Source of the DNA: Sphingomonas quercus
GTDB lineage: Bacteria > Pseudomonadota > Alphaproteobacteria > Sphingomonadales > Sphingomonadaceae
Direction of reading: 5' to 3'
DNA length: 64,000 nt
NCBI RefSeq assembly: GCF_018863195.1
Contig: NZ_JAHKRT010000002.1
Coordinates: forward strand, 62,001-126,000
Positions 54,203 to 63,220 of the stretch are shown in pieces; within the stretch, counting starts at the first letter, position 1, and every line of letters starts with the position of its first letter. The notes beneath the pieces are model-generated. The model saw only the letters and a program-made list of their open reading frames with translations, ran no database searches and had not been told where the DNA came from. The position numbers and the translations under genes are program-made.

Positions 54203-55075
54203 TCAGGCCCTGCGCTCGCGGAGCGCGCGATATTCCGGACTGTCGGCGATAGCGGCGATCATCTCCTCGATGCCGCGCTCCAGCCCCCGCGCGCGGACAT
54301 GGGCGCTGAACCCGGCGAGACCCTCTGAATCCGGATCGCGGTGGAGCAGGGCGCGATAGGTGGCGGTGGCGACCAGCGGGCCGAGCTGAGCTGCCGGCCC
54401 CTCGCTCGTGCTTCCTCCCAGCACCTCGTCGGTGATCAGCTTCAGCGCACGCGTCCGCTCCGCCTGATCGGGCAGATAGGCGCGCAGCTTCTGGCGGATG
54501 AAGCGGGCATGATCGGAATTGATCAGGTCCCGCGATTCATAGTGCACCGCCTCGCGCAGCTCGACATGGTCGCGCAGCAGGCTGAACAGCATATACTGAT
54601 CATTATCGTCTTCCGGCCACTGCGCCGTTCCGGCGATCCATCCGTCCGACTTGGCCTGATAAAGCGCCAGCCAGCGTGCGACGAGGTCGCGGCCGAGTGG
54701 ATGGCCGAGATTGACGAGAGTCACGCCGGCATTGATGTTCCACGGCATGTCCGGCGTGTCGCCCGAGGGCACCAGCACGGCGGCGCGATCGAGCTTGTCG
54801 GCGAGATAGCCCGCGAGGTTGAAGTCGAGGTCGTGGACATAGGCGTCAGCGTCCAGATAGAGGCCCCAGCCTCGAAAGCCGCGCGCCACCAGCTCCTGAT
54901 ACTGGAACATGCGATTGAACGTCGCCTGCCAGGGATGGACGCCGCGCTTGATGCCGACATAGCTTTCATACCCATGGCCGTGGCGCCGGCAGAATTCGAT
55001 CGCCGTGCGTGACGTCGCCTCCAGCATCTCGCGATAGCGGACCGGGTCCGCAGTCTGGAACAGGATGATGCTCAC
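54203..55075 (-). CDS. GT34-like glycosyltransferase with DUF4214-like tail
   Basis: The protein has 290 residues from GTG 55075, with GGGGGAA 7 nt upstream. The catalytic part has HGHGYESYVGIKRGVHPWQ (32-50) and the DxD motif in YLDADAY (75-77), as in galactosyl/mannosyl transferases of the GMA12/MNN10 (GT34) type. The C-terminal 65 residues (YRALLHRDPDSEGLAGFS...SPEYRAL) resemble DUF4214, usually found in secreted or S-layer-associated proteins. The same transferase domain occurs in the fusion at 57703. There is no signal peptide. The acceptor is unknown. Confidence 0.78.
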   Translation of the reverse strand: MSIILFQTADPVRYREMLEATSRTAIEFCRRHGHGYESYVGIKRGVHPWQATFNRMFQYQELVARGFRGWGLYLDADAYVHDLDFNLAGYLADKLDRAAVLVPSGDTPDMPWNINAGVTLVNLGHPLGRDLVARWLALYQAKSDGWIAGTAQWPEDDNDQYMLFSLLRDHVELREAVHYESRDLINSDHARFIRQKLRAYLPDQAERTRALKLITDEVLGGSTSEGPAAQLGPLVATATYRALLHRDPDSEGLAGFSAHVRARGLERGIEEMIAAIADSPEYRALRERRA

Positions 55076-55160
55076 TCTGTCTTCCCCCCGCAGGCCCGTT
55101 TCCGCTGTGCATGACGGAGCCATGGTGGTCCAGCCGCATCTGTCGGCGACCGGGCGGGCT

Positions 55161-57650
55161 TCAGGCCTCGTCCCAGCCGTCGCCAGCCTCGGCGTCCGGA
55201 GCCGGCAGTCGCTCTGCATAGGCGGAGATGTCCGCCAGATTGCCGAGCGCCGCCGCCTCCAGCAGCGCCGCGCGCGCCGCGCCGTCATCGGCGTCGCAGA
55301 TGAAGAAGCCGGCGACGCCGAGTGACGCAAAATATTCCTTCTCGGAGCCGCTGGTGTTCATCGTGATCGCCTCGGCGGTCTGGCCGTTCAGCCGCATGCG
55401 CAGCACGCCGTCATCGTCAGCGGCCGGATAGTCGAAGCTGATCCACTTCTTCTCCTCCGGGGCGAGCGTCCCCGACAGCGGCGGGCGGCCCTTGATGCGA
55501 AGCTTCCACGGGCATTCCTGCTCCGGCAGGCCCCACAGCAGCATGTAGACGCGCAGCGGGCCGTGGCCGCGGGGCAGCCCGATGGCGAGCTCGGCCCCCT
55601 GCGGCCGTGTCCAGCAGCCGTCGCCGGTCGGCCACAGCCAGCCCAGCCCGGCGCGGAATATCTCGCCGGTGCCGGCGCCGGTCCAGATGCGGGTCTCGAG
55701 ATTGGTGCTGATCGGGTGCCACCTGCCGAGCACCGCCTCCGGCGGGCGGAAGCCGCGATTGCCGTCGGCCGCCGCCTTGCGCTCGGCCAGGCGGATCGCC
55801 TCATGGTCGATCTGGGCGGCGATGTCGCGCCAGTTGCGCGGGGCGAAGCCGGCGGCGATCTTCGCCTCCCAGCCGTGGCGCCACTCGGCGTCGAACGCCA
55901 TGCGCTCGGCGGCGTCGGCGAGCTGGCGGACGGCGCCGGCCTCGACATAGACGGCGAACTCGCCGCCGGCCTCCGGCAATGACGAGCTGTCGGCCGCGAC
56001 CACCGCCTTGCCGTAGCAGAGCGCCTCGGTGACAGGCAGGCCCCAGCCCTCATAAAGGCTGGGATAGATGGTGAACTGACAGGTCCGGTAGAGCAGCGAC
56101 AGCTCCTCGTCGGACAGATAGGACAGGATCGTCACCCGCCGCTTCAGCTCGTCCGAGCTTTCCAGCCGCTGGAACACGGCATCGTTCAGCCAGCCATTCT
56201 TGCCGACGCAGACCAGCTTCGGCGCCTTGCGGCCGTGGCGGCGGATCAGCTCCAGCCAGGCGTCGAGCGCGACGACATGGCCCTTGCGGCTCTCGATGGT
56301 CGAGACGAACAGCACGAACGGCTCGTCGCCCAGCCCCCAGCGGGCCAGCGACGAGCGATCGAGCGTCGCCACCCCCGGCTTGCGGAAATCCGCGTCGAGC
56401 CGGATCACCGCGACATCGTCGGGATCGACATTCTTCTCCAGCGTGCGCGCTACGGAGAGCAGGTCGCGCTTGGTCGCCTCCGAATTCACCAGGAAGCAAT
56501 CGGCGTGTTCGAACACGCCCAGCGCCCAGGTGATGAAATCCTGGGTCAGCCCGCGCACGCAATGCTCGGGCGTGATGATCGGGATGAAATCATGGACGAA
56601 GGGGATGTAGCGGATGCCATGCCTGGCCTTGGCCTGGCGCACGAACAGGAAATAATTGTGCAGCCACCAGCTGGTGCCGAGATTGATCAGATAGGCGCCG
56701 TCCGGAAATTCGAACGGCTCGGCCAAAGCCAGGGTGAGCTGCAAATTGTTGAGCGCGGCGATCCATTCGCGATCGTTGCGCTCGCCGCTCTTCACGGCGA
56801 GTTCGGTGATCGAGAGGAACTGGTCGATCGGCCATTCCAGCCAGTCGTCCCGCCCGTCGATGAAGCAGCAGATATGCACCGCGCGCGCTTCCTCGCGAAT
56901 CGCGGAGGTGATCGCCTCGATCTGCACGCGCTGGATGCCGGTGGGCAGGCGGGCGTGGCCGTAATAGCCGATCAGGTCGGAGGCGTCGAAGACCAGCGCC
57001 GCCTTGCCCTCGGCCGGACCCTTGTCACGGGTGGCGATGCGCTCCTCCAGCGTGGCGACGACCGAAACGGCGTCGCGGATGGCCGCGCCCTCGCCGCTGC
57101 CGAGATCGGCGGCGAGCGTTTCCAGTGCGCGTCGCGCCTTGCTGGCCAGCACCTGCGTCGATGGCGTCGAATCATTGGCGGCGATCGGTGCCGGGCGTGG
57201 CGCCTGCAGCGCGTTGGACAGGAATTCGGTGATCATGTGCCTTTCATGGCCCGCGGCGCGGCCGAGCGCGCGGTGCAGCTCGGTCATGGCGTCGGCGTTG
57301 GTCGGCTCCACCTGGAGCGCCTGGTAGTAGTTGCGGATGGCGAGATGCATCGACCCGCTCCGCTTGGCGAGATGGCCGAGATGCAGCCAGCCTTCTCCGC
57401 TGCCGCTGCCGATCTCCACCGCGCGGCGATAGGCGACTTCGGCGCCGTGCCGGTCGCCGGCATCCTTGAGCATATGGCCGAGCTGGATCCAGATGTGGCC
57501 GAGATTGGGGTCGAGCGCGAGCGCCTGCCGGTAATGCTCGGCGGCCTCCGCATGCTCCCGGCGGGCGCGCGCGGCATTGCCGAGCGCGATGCGCCGGTGT
57601 GTCGCCGCGGTCACGGGAATCCCGGCTGACTTCTTGTACTTGAATTGCAT
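55161..57650 (-). CDS. TPR-glycosyltransferase family 4 protein
   Basis: The protein has 829 residues. TPR repeats (about 18-125: AAEHYRQALALDPNLGHIWIQLGHM and two more) lead to a GT4 transferase. VLFVSTIESRKGHVVALDAW and TIYPSLYEGWGLPVTEALCYGKAVVAAD near 535-560 are the nucleotide-sugar region. The last 170 residues form a separate beta-rich domain (LRVYMLLWGLPEQECPWKLRIKGRPPLSG) of unknown role. The TPRs may bind the acceptor, as in protein O-glycosylating enzymes. It belongs to the surface-glycan cluster. Confidence 0.82.
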   Translation of the reverse strand: MQFKYKKSAGIPVTAATHRRIALGNAARARREHAEAAEHYRQALALDPNLGHIWIQLGHMLKDAGDRHGAEVAYRRAVEIGSGSGEGWLHLGHLAKRSGSMHLAIRNYYQALQVEPTNADAMTELHRALGRAAGHERHMITEFLSNALQAPRPAPIAANDSTPSTQVLASKARRALETLAADLGSGEGAAIRDAVSVVATLEERIATRDKGPAEGKAALVFDASDLIGYYGHARLPTGIQRVQIEAITSAIREEARAVHICCFIDGRDDWLEWPIDQFLSITELAVKSGERNDREWIAALNNLQLTLALAEPFEFPDGAYLINLGTSWWLHNYFLFVRQAKARHGIRYIPFVHDFIPIITPEHCVRGLTQDFITWALGVFEHADCFLVNSEATKRDLLSVARTLEKNVDPDDVAVIRLDADFRKPGVATLDRSSLARWGLGDEPFVLFVSTIESRKGHVVALDAWLELIRRHGRKAPKLVCVGKNGWLNDAVFQRLESSDELKRRVTILSYLSDEELSLLYRTCQFTIYPSLYEGWGLPVTEALCYGKAVVAADSSSLPEAGGEFAVYVEAGAVRQLADAAERMAFDAEWRHGWEAKIAAGFAPRNWRDIAAQIDHEAIRLAERKAAADGNRGFRPPEAVLGRWHPISTNLETRIWTGAGTGEIFRAGLGWLWPTGDGCWTRPQGAELAIGLPRGHGPLRVYMLLWGLPEQECPWKLRIKGRPPLSGTLAPEEKKWISFDYPAADDDGVLRMRLNGQTAEAITMNTSGSEKEYFASLGVAGFFICDADDGAARAALLEAAALGNLADISAYAERLPAPDAEAGDGWDEA

Positions 57651-57702
57651 CTCTTATCTGTGCCCCGAACCTAATGTGCCGTCCAGCGTTCGCCGCGCTG
57701 CG

Positions 57703-60258
57703 TCATAACCTGCGTCCGGGTTCCCAGACAGACTCGATCGCGCCTGGCCTCAACCAATGACGGTTGCGCGAAATCAGGCGCCAGCCCGCGTCCGTCATCC
57801 GGCCGGCGATGCCGGCGAGCCCGGCGTCCCCGTCGATGATCAGGGCGCGCACGATGCCGGCCTCGCGCGCGTCGGCCAGCAACGCCTGGGTGAGGGCGCC
57901 GGTTGCCTCGTTCACCAGCAGCGTATCGGCGGGCCCCGCCTCGGTGAGCGTTCCGGCGGTGCGTCCGCCGGCGACATAGGCCTGGATCGCGCGGCGCAGC
58001 GGCCCATCGACGGTGACATGGCCGAGGCCGAGCCGGGCGGCATATGCGGCGGCGAGGCCGGCGGCACCGCCGATCTCGATCACCCGGGAGCTGCCCAGCT
58101 GGCGCAGCCGCCATGCGGCGTGGAGCCCTTCGATCATGCGGAGATGGACGATCGCGCCGCCGGTGGCGAGGCCGAGATGGCCGCCGATCTGGTCCGGCGG
58201 GGTGATGTCGGCGCCGATTGCCCCGGCGATCATCGCCCACAAGGCGGGCGGCGCGAGCGCGGCGTTGACGCCCCACGGCCCGTCTTCCGGATCCTCGAGG
58301 GGGAGCGCCCCCACCGCCTCGGCGAGCGAGACCATCCGGTCCTGCGCGATCAGCGCCAGCCGGTACGCGAACACCGGATCGCGGGCGCGTCCATGCTGCT
58401 GCGCGCCACCGAGCAGGCCTTGCCCGGCCGCGTCGCGCCCCAGCCCGGCGAGCATTGCCGCCACCGCCTCCGCATCGCCGCGATCGAGCGCCTCGGCGAG
58501 GGCCGCCTCGTGCGGGCGGCTGTTTCTGGGCTTGCCGCCGCCGGCCCGCCACGCCTCGATCGCCCGCTCCGCAAGCGCCGGGCGCGGCGCCGGCAACGGC
58601 GCCTCGGCCAGCGCCGGCTCGTGCCCGATCGGGCGCGCGAGGCGCCAGCGCCAGCGCTGGTCGGCCGCAGTCGTCGGGATCGGCGGCGCTGCTTCGCCAA
58701 GCCGGAACGAATCCGCCACCGCCTCGGCGAGCGCACGCATCCGCTCCCGGAAATCCGCGGTATGGGCACGCAGATGCTGGCGCACGAAGCGCGCCGCCGG
58801 CCCGTTGAGCACCGCCATGCTCTCCACCAGCACGGCGTCGGCGAGCGTCGAGTCCTCGCGCAGCAGCCGCTGCAGCAGGTCCTGGTCGTTATCCTCGCCG
58901 ACCCATTCCACCGCCTCGCGCAGCCGCGCGTCGGGCAGGCGTTCATCGAACAGCGCCTGCCACCGCGCGACCAGCGCGCGGCCCGTCGGGTGGCCGAGAT
59001 TGATCAGCATCACGCCGTCATTGACGTCCCAGCGCGCCGGCGTCACCCCGGCGGTGGCGATGATCGCTGCGCGATCGCGATGGCGGGCGAGATAGGCGGC
59101 GAGATCGAAATCGAGATCGGCGACCCAGGCGTCGGCATCCATGTACAGCACCCAGCCGTCATAGCCCCGCGCCACCAGCTCGCTCAGCATGGCGATGCGA
59201 TTGTAGGAGGCCTGCCACGGATGGAAGCCGCGCTTGATGCCGATATAGGCCTCGTAGCCATAGCCATGGCGACGGCAATATTCGGCGACATTGGGCTGGG
59301 TGATGGCCAGCATCGCGGCATAGCGGTCGGCGTCGGCAGTCTGCAGCGCGATCACCCGGATGTGCTCCGCCGCCGCGCGCAGCCGCTGCGCGGCCTGGCG
59401 GTCGGGGCGGAGGATGGCGACGAACTCGTTGCGGCCACGCGCCGTGTCGTAGACGCCCGCCACCTCCAGCCCGATCAGGCCGAGCGCCTGCAGCGTATCG
59501 ATGATCGCGCGGAAGCTCTGCGGCGTGAACTGCCAGGCGTGGACATCGAGATAGCCGCCACCCGCCTCGTCATGCCGCCGGATCGCGTCGGCGACACGCC
59601 TGGCGGGCATCTCCGCCGGAGCGCCATGGTCGCCGGCCCAATGCCGTTCCGGATCATTATGAGCGGTGAGCGCGGCATGCTCGATGACGCTGGCCAATAT
59701 GTGGCGCCGGCGGCCCTCGCGATAGGCCTGCAACACCCCGGCGATGCTGCTTTCGGGCAGGAAATGATCGAAGCAATAACGCTTGTCGGGGATCAGCAGG
59801 CAGAAGACGCCATCGGGCTCCAGCACCCGCTCCACCTCGCGCAGATGAGCGACGAGGTCGGGCTGATGCTCGATGGCGTGGCTGCTCACCACCGCGGCAT
59901 AGCGGCGGTCGACCTGGGCGAGTTCGCCGACATGCTGGATCACCTCCGGGCATCCGGCCGGGTCCATGCCCAGCTTCCGTGCCCGGGCGCGCAGCGCGTC
60001 GGCATCGAGCACGTCGAGATAGTCGACATGCGCGCCGGTCAGCAGCGGCCGGCAGAACGGGCCGATCTCAAGTACCGAGGGCGCCGCCGCGATCCATCCC
60101 AGCAACCCCTCACGCACCGCGAACGGCGAAGCGACGAGGCCGGCCGCCCGCCCCTCCGCCTCGTAATGCGCCCGCGCCGCCTCGTCCGACAGGGCGGCGA
60201 GCGCGGGATTGCGGGCGCGATAGGTGGCGGGATCGAATGCGGGCGGCGGCGTCCTCAT
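57703..60258 (-). CDS. Methyltransferase / GT34-like / methyltransferase-like triple fusion
   Basis: The protein has 851 residues. Domain 1 (about 55-290) is a class I SAM methyltransferase (VLEIGPFCRP at 62-71, SSHAIEHQPDLVAHLREV). Domain 2 (about 300-540) is a paralogue of the transferase at 54203, with HGYGYEAYIGIKRGFHPWQ and YMDADAW (DAD at 374-376). Domain 3 (about 640-851) is a second Rossmann methyltransferase-like unit (VIEIGGAAGLAAAYAA). The N-terminal FDPATYRARNPAL...HYEAEGRAAG motif is shared with the next gene. I know no described family with this architecture. Confidence 0.75.
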   Translation of the reverse strand: MRTPPPAFDPATYRARNPALAALSDEAARAHYEAEGRAAGLVASPFAVREGLLGWIAAAPSVLEIGPFCRPLLTGAHVDYLDVLDADALRARARKLGMDPAGCPEVIQHVGELAQVDRRYAAVVSSHAIEHQPDLVAHLREVERVLEPDGVFCLLIPDKRYCFDHFLPESSIAGVLQAYREGRRRHILASVIEHAALTAHNDPERHWAGDHGAPAEMPARRVADAIRRHDEAGGGYLDVHAWQFTPQSFRAIIDTLQALGLIGLEVAGVYDTARGRNEFVAILRPDRQAAQRLRAAAEHIRVIALQTADADRYAAMLAITQPNVAEYCRRHGYGYEAYIGIKRGFHPWQASYNRIAMLSELVARGYDGWVLYMDADAWVADLDFDLAAYLARHRDRAAIIATAGVTPARWDVNDGVMLINLGHPTGRALVARWQALFDERLPDARLREAVEWVGEDNDQDLLQRLLREDSTLADAVLVESMAVLNGPAARFVRQHLRAHTADFRERMRALAEAVADSFRLGEAAPPIPTTAADQRWRWRLARPIGHEPALAEAPLPAPRPALAERAIEAWRAGGGKPRNSRPHEAALAEALDRGDAEAVAAMLAGLGRDAAGQGLLGGAQQHGRARDPVFAYRLALIAQDRMVSLAEAVGALPLEDPEDGPWGVNAALAPPALWAMIAGAIGADITPPDQIGGHLGLATGGAIVHLRMIEGLHAAWRLRQLGSSRVIEIGGAAGLAAAYAARLGLGHVTVDGPLRRAIQAYVAGGRTAGTLTEAGPADTLLVNEATGALTQALLADAREAGIVRALIIDGDAGLAGIAGRMTDAGWRLISRNRHWLRPGAIESVWEPGRRL

Positions 60259-60276
60259 GCGGCGGCCTTGTAGCGG

Positions 60277-61245
60277 CTAAAGCCGCCGCGCGACCAGCGT
60301 GTTGCCGGCCGCATAGGTTGCGCGCGCCGCGTCCGGCATGGCGGCCAGCGCGCGCGACCAGAACGGGCCGCCGGGTGGCGCCGCGATCAGCTCGGCGACC
60401 GTCATCGCCTCCATCTCGGCGCGGATGGCGGGGTCGGCGATCGCCTCGGCGATGCCGCGCAGCTGCCAGCCTATCGCCTGATCGGGCGTCTGGTTCGGCT
60501 CGGTGGTCAGCGACAGCGTCTCGAATCCGTCCGCGAACAGCCGCGCCAGCCCTTCGCGCGTGGCGTTGTAATAATGCGATGGGTAGCCATGCACCGGCAC
60601 CAGGAACGGGTAGTCGATGAACACCATGCCGCCGGGCTTGAGCATGCGACGGAATTCCGCCGCCGCCGCCCAGGGCTCCTCCATATGCTCCATCACCGCG
60701 AAGCAGCCGATGCCGTCGAGGCTGGCATCGGCGATCGGATAGCGGCAGGCCGGCGCCATCACCACGTCCGCGCTCAGCGACGGATAGACCTCCAGATAGA
60801 GGCAATTGGCGAGATGCCGGCTGCGCCTCCCGCAGCCGACGTCGAGATAGAGCCGGTCCGGATGGGCGATCACCGTGTCGACAAAGGCGCCGAGGCCGGG
60901 ATTGGCCGACTCCGCGTCATAGGCGTGGAGGTCATGGGGCATGCCGCCATAGGCGACGGGAAATTCGCCCTCGACGCCGATGAAGTCAAAGCGGCCGCCA
61001 GCGCCCTTCTCCGCGGCGAGGAGGTGGGCGAAGCGGGCATATTTGCGCGCCTTGTCCGTGCCGGCGAGGCCCATCGCCGCGGCGGTGAGCTGGCGGCGCC
61101 CTTCGCCACGGCCATGCCGGTCGAAATGGCGCCAGGCATCGCCGCCGGCCGCGACGTGCCGCGCGACGTCGGGATTGGCGGCGAGATAACGCTCGGCATC
61201 GAAGCTGTCGTTCGTCGCCGGCTCGAAATCGGAAGGATCACGCAC
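60277..61245 (-). CDS. SAM-dependent methyltransferase of the glycan cluster
   Basis: The protein has 322 residues. The N terminus has FDAERYLAANPDVARHVAAG and HFDRHGRGEGR (15-50), a small module seen in glycan-synthesis and surface proteins. The methyltransferase has LYLDVGCGRRSRHLANCLYLEVYP (SAM motif DVGCG, 135-139), FAVMEHMEEPW and LKPGGMVFIDYPF. It probably methylates a sugar or glycan end. It lies 18 bp upstream of the fusion gene and is first in the leftward run, with 208 bp to the divergent RTX gene. Confidence 0.82.
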   Translation of the reverse strand: MRDPSDFEPATNDSFDAERYLAANPDVARHVAAGGDAWRHFDRHGRGEGRRQLTAAAMGLAGTDKARKYARFAHLLAAEKGAGGRFDFIGVEGEFPVAYGGMPHDLHAYDAESANPGLGAFVDTVIAHPDRLYLDVGCGRRSRHLANCLYLEVYPSLSADVVMAPACRYPIADASLDGIGCFAVMEHMEEPWAAAAEFRRMLKPGGMVFIDYPFLVPVHGYPSHYYNATREGLARLFADGFETLSLTTEPNQTPDQAIGWQLRGIAEAIADPAIRAEMEAMTVAELIAAPPGGPFWSRALAAMPDAARATYAAGNTLVARRL

Positions 61246-61330
61246 GGCGCCTGTCTAGAGCCGCTTGCGCGCCGCCGCCAGCCCGGGACGCCAATCGGCC
61301 GGGCGGGGCCGGAGCCAGCGCGTCCGATGC

Positions 61331-61366
61331 GCGTTAACCATGTCGGGGAAGCCGGCGTTAACCGTG
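61331..61366. repeat. Tandem 12-bp repeats GCGTTAACC[A/G]TG upstream of the RTX gene
   Basis: Copies lie at 61331-61342 and 61355-61366, 24 bp apart, on the same DNA strand. Each contains TTAACC; the first is TTAACCAT, the consensus CtrA half-site. They lie 88-123 bp before the RTX start, in the divergent promoter region. Confidence 0.6.
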
Positions 61367-61453
61367 AATCGGCGAACAGGGCCATCGGTTTTTTAAGGAA
61401 GGACAGCCGGTTGCGCCGTTGGTGGCGCTGCCGCTGTCCGTGAAAGGACGAGG

Positions 61454-63217
61454 ATGGCCGGACCTACGGACCAGGAGCAGCTGCTGCTCGAATATCTGAA
61501 CGAGACGCGGCTCGATCCGCTCGGCAGCGCGGCGCGCTACATCAGCTCCTATGCGCCGCTCACCTCGGGCGACGCGGACATCCGTGCCGCGCTCAATTAC
61601 TTCCACGTCAACGGCCAGGCCCTGCAGGCGGCCTATGCGGCGCTGACGCCGGTCGCGGCGGTGGCGTGGAACGACAATCTCGCCGCCGGCGCGCGAACCC
61701 ATGATCAGGTGATGATCGACCAGCAGGTGCAGACCCATCAGGCGAGCGGCGAGGCCGATTTCGCCAGCCGGGTCTATGCGACCGGCTATACCGGCTGGAG
61801 CTCGATCGGCGAGAATGTCTACGCCTATGCCGATGACATGCTCTACGCCCATGCCGGCTTCATGGTCGACTGGGGCGACGGCGCCAACGGCATGCAGAAT
61901 CCGGCCGGCCACCGCGACAACATCATGAACGCGCGCTTCAACGAGGTCGGCATCGGCGTGCTCATCGAGAGCAACCCGGCGACGCCGGTCGGGCCCAACG
62001 TCGTCACCCAGGATTTCGGGGTGCGGTCCGGCGCCGGGCGCTATCTGCTCGGTGTCGCCTATACCGACAGGGACCATGACGGCTTTTATTCGGCAGGCGA
62101 GGGTCGCGGCGATCTCGCGGTGACGATCAGCGGCCGCGCCGGCGTCAGCTACGCCAGCGGCGGCTGGCAGATCGATCATGTCTCGGGCAGCGGCACGGCG
62201 ATGCTGTCGGGCGGCGGGCTGGCCGGCACGGTTTCGATCGGCTTCCAGTCCGGCACCCTCAACATGAAGCTCGATGTCGTCAACGGCGACACGCTGCGCG
62301 TGTGGACCGGCGCCGGGCCGGTCAGCGTCGCCGGCGCGGTGCCGACGGTCGAGATCGCCGGCGCGCTCGGCGGCATGATCACCCTTGCCGACGCGATCAG
62401 CCGCACGGTGACCGGCGGCAGCGGCAACGACACGGTGGTGGGCGGGGGCGGCCACGACGTGCTGTTCGGCGGCGCCGGCAATGACCAGCTGTCCGGCGGG
62501 GACGGCAATGACCATCTCTACGGCCGCGCCGCCTCGACTGGCGCCGATGGCGACGACGTGCTCGCCGGCGGCAATGGCAGCGACTATCTGCAGGGCAATG
62601 CCGGCAATGACCAGCTGTCCGGCGGCGCCGGATCGGATCGCATCCAGGGCGGCGCCGACAATGACGTCCTGCGTGGCGACGACGGCAATGACGTGATGAA
62701 CGGCAATCGCGGCCAGGATCGCCTCTATGGCGGCGAGGGCAATGATCTGGCGCGCGGCGGCCAGGACAATGACGAGTTGTTCGGCGATGCCGGGCAGGAC
62801 ACGCTGATGGGCGATGTCGGCGACGATCGCCTGAGCGGCGGCGGCGGCATCGACGTGCTGTTCGGCGGCGCGGGGGCGGACCTGTTCCTGTTCACCGGCA
62901 CCGACGCGGCCTTCACCATGTCCGGGCCGACCGGCGGCGCCGCCGATGCCATTGCCGACTGGCAGGACGGCGTCGATCATCTCAGCCTCGGCAGCCACGT
63001 CCTGCTGCACGGCGGCAACCAGGCCGACCTTGCCGCGGGCTATGCCTATGCCCAGTCGCTGCTCGACGGCCAGCCGGGGACAGGCGATCTCGCCATCGTC
63101 GGCATCGGCGGCGAGACCTGGCTGTTCTGGGGCAATAACGGCGCCGGCCAGATCGACAGTGCCATCCGCATCGCCAACACCCAGCCGGGGATGATCGAGG
63201 CCAGCGACTTCGTCTGA
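61454..63217 (+). CDS. Secreted CAP-domain RTX protein
   Basis: The protein has 587 residues. There is no Sec signal. Residues about 10-200 form a CAP (SCP/PR1) domain with WNDNLAAGARTHDQ, GENVYAY and HRDNIMNARFNEVGIG. A calcium-type DRDHDG loop follows. About 15 RTX nonapeptides (GGxGxDxLx) run from about 318 to 475, and a C-terminal non-repeat tail follows. RTX proteins leave by type I secretion with the signal at the C terminus. It is likely a cell-surface or secreted factor. The neighbouring glycan genes could decorate it, which is inference. AAAGGACGAGG lies before the ATG. Confidence 0.9.
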   Translation: MAGPTDQEQLLLEYLNETRLDPLGSAARYISSYAPLTSGDADIRAALNYFHVNGQALQAAYAALTPVAAVAWNDNLAAGARTHDQVMIDQQVQTHQASGEADFASRVYATGYTGWSSIGENVYAYADDMLYAHAGFMVDWGDGANGMQNPAGHRDNIMNARFNEVGIGVLIESNPATPVGPNVVTQDFGVRSGAGRYLLGVAYTDRDHDGFYSAGEGRGDLAVTISGRAGVSYASGGWQIDHVSGSGTAMLSGGGLAGTVSIGFQSGTLNMKLDVVNGDTLRVWTGAGPVSVAGAVPTVEIAGALGGMITLADAISRTVTGGSGNDTVVGGGGHDVLFGGAGNDQLSGGDGNDHLYGRAASTGADGDDVLAGGNGSDYLQGNAGNDQLSGGAGSDRIQGGADNDVLRGDDGNDVMNGNRGQDRLYGGEGNDLARGGQDNDELFGDAGQDTLMGDVGDDRLSGGGGIDVLFGGAGADLFLFTGTDAAFTMSGPTGGAADAIADWQDGVDHLSLGSHVLLHGGNQADLAAGYAYAQSLLDGQPGTGDLAIVGIGGETWLFWGNNGAGQIDSAIRIANTQPGMIEASDFV

Positions 63218-63220
63218 ACG

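Noticed and set aside
57757-60273. 838-codon open frame on the plus strand opposite the fusion gene
   Set aside because: Arg/Gly/His-rich with no motifs; it lies exactly antisense to a gene with clear SAM and DxD motifs. GC-rich DNA keeps opposite frames open.
61389-61396. T-run as a terminator before the RTX gene
   Set aside because: No stable stem precedes it and no plus-strand gene lies upstream.
62400-62900. CRISPR-like or tandem DNA repeats
   Set aside because: The periodicity follows the RTX nonapeptide code (27 bp) and is imperfect at DNA level; it is coding.
61358-63010. 550-codon frame opposite the RTX gene
   Set aside because: Periodic Ala/Val/Ile sequence caused by the RTX repeats on the other strand.
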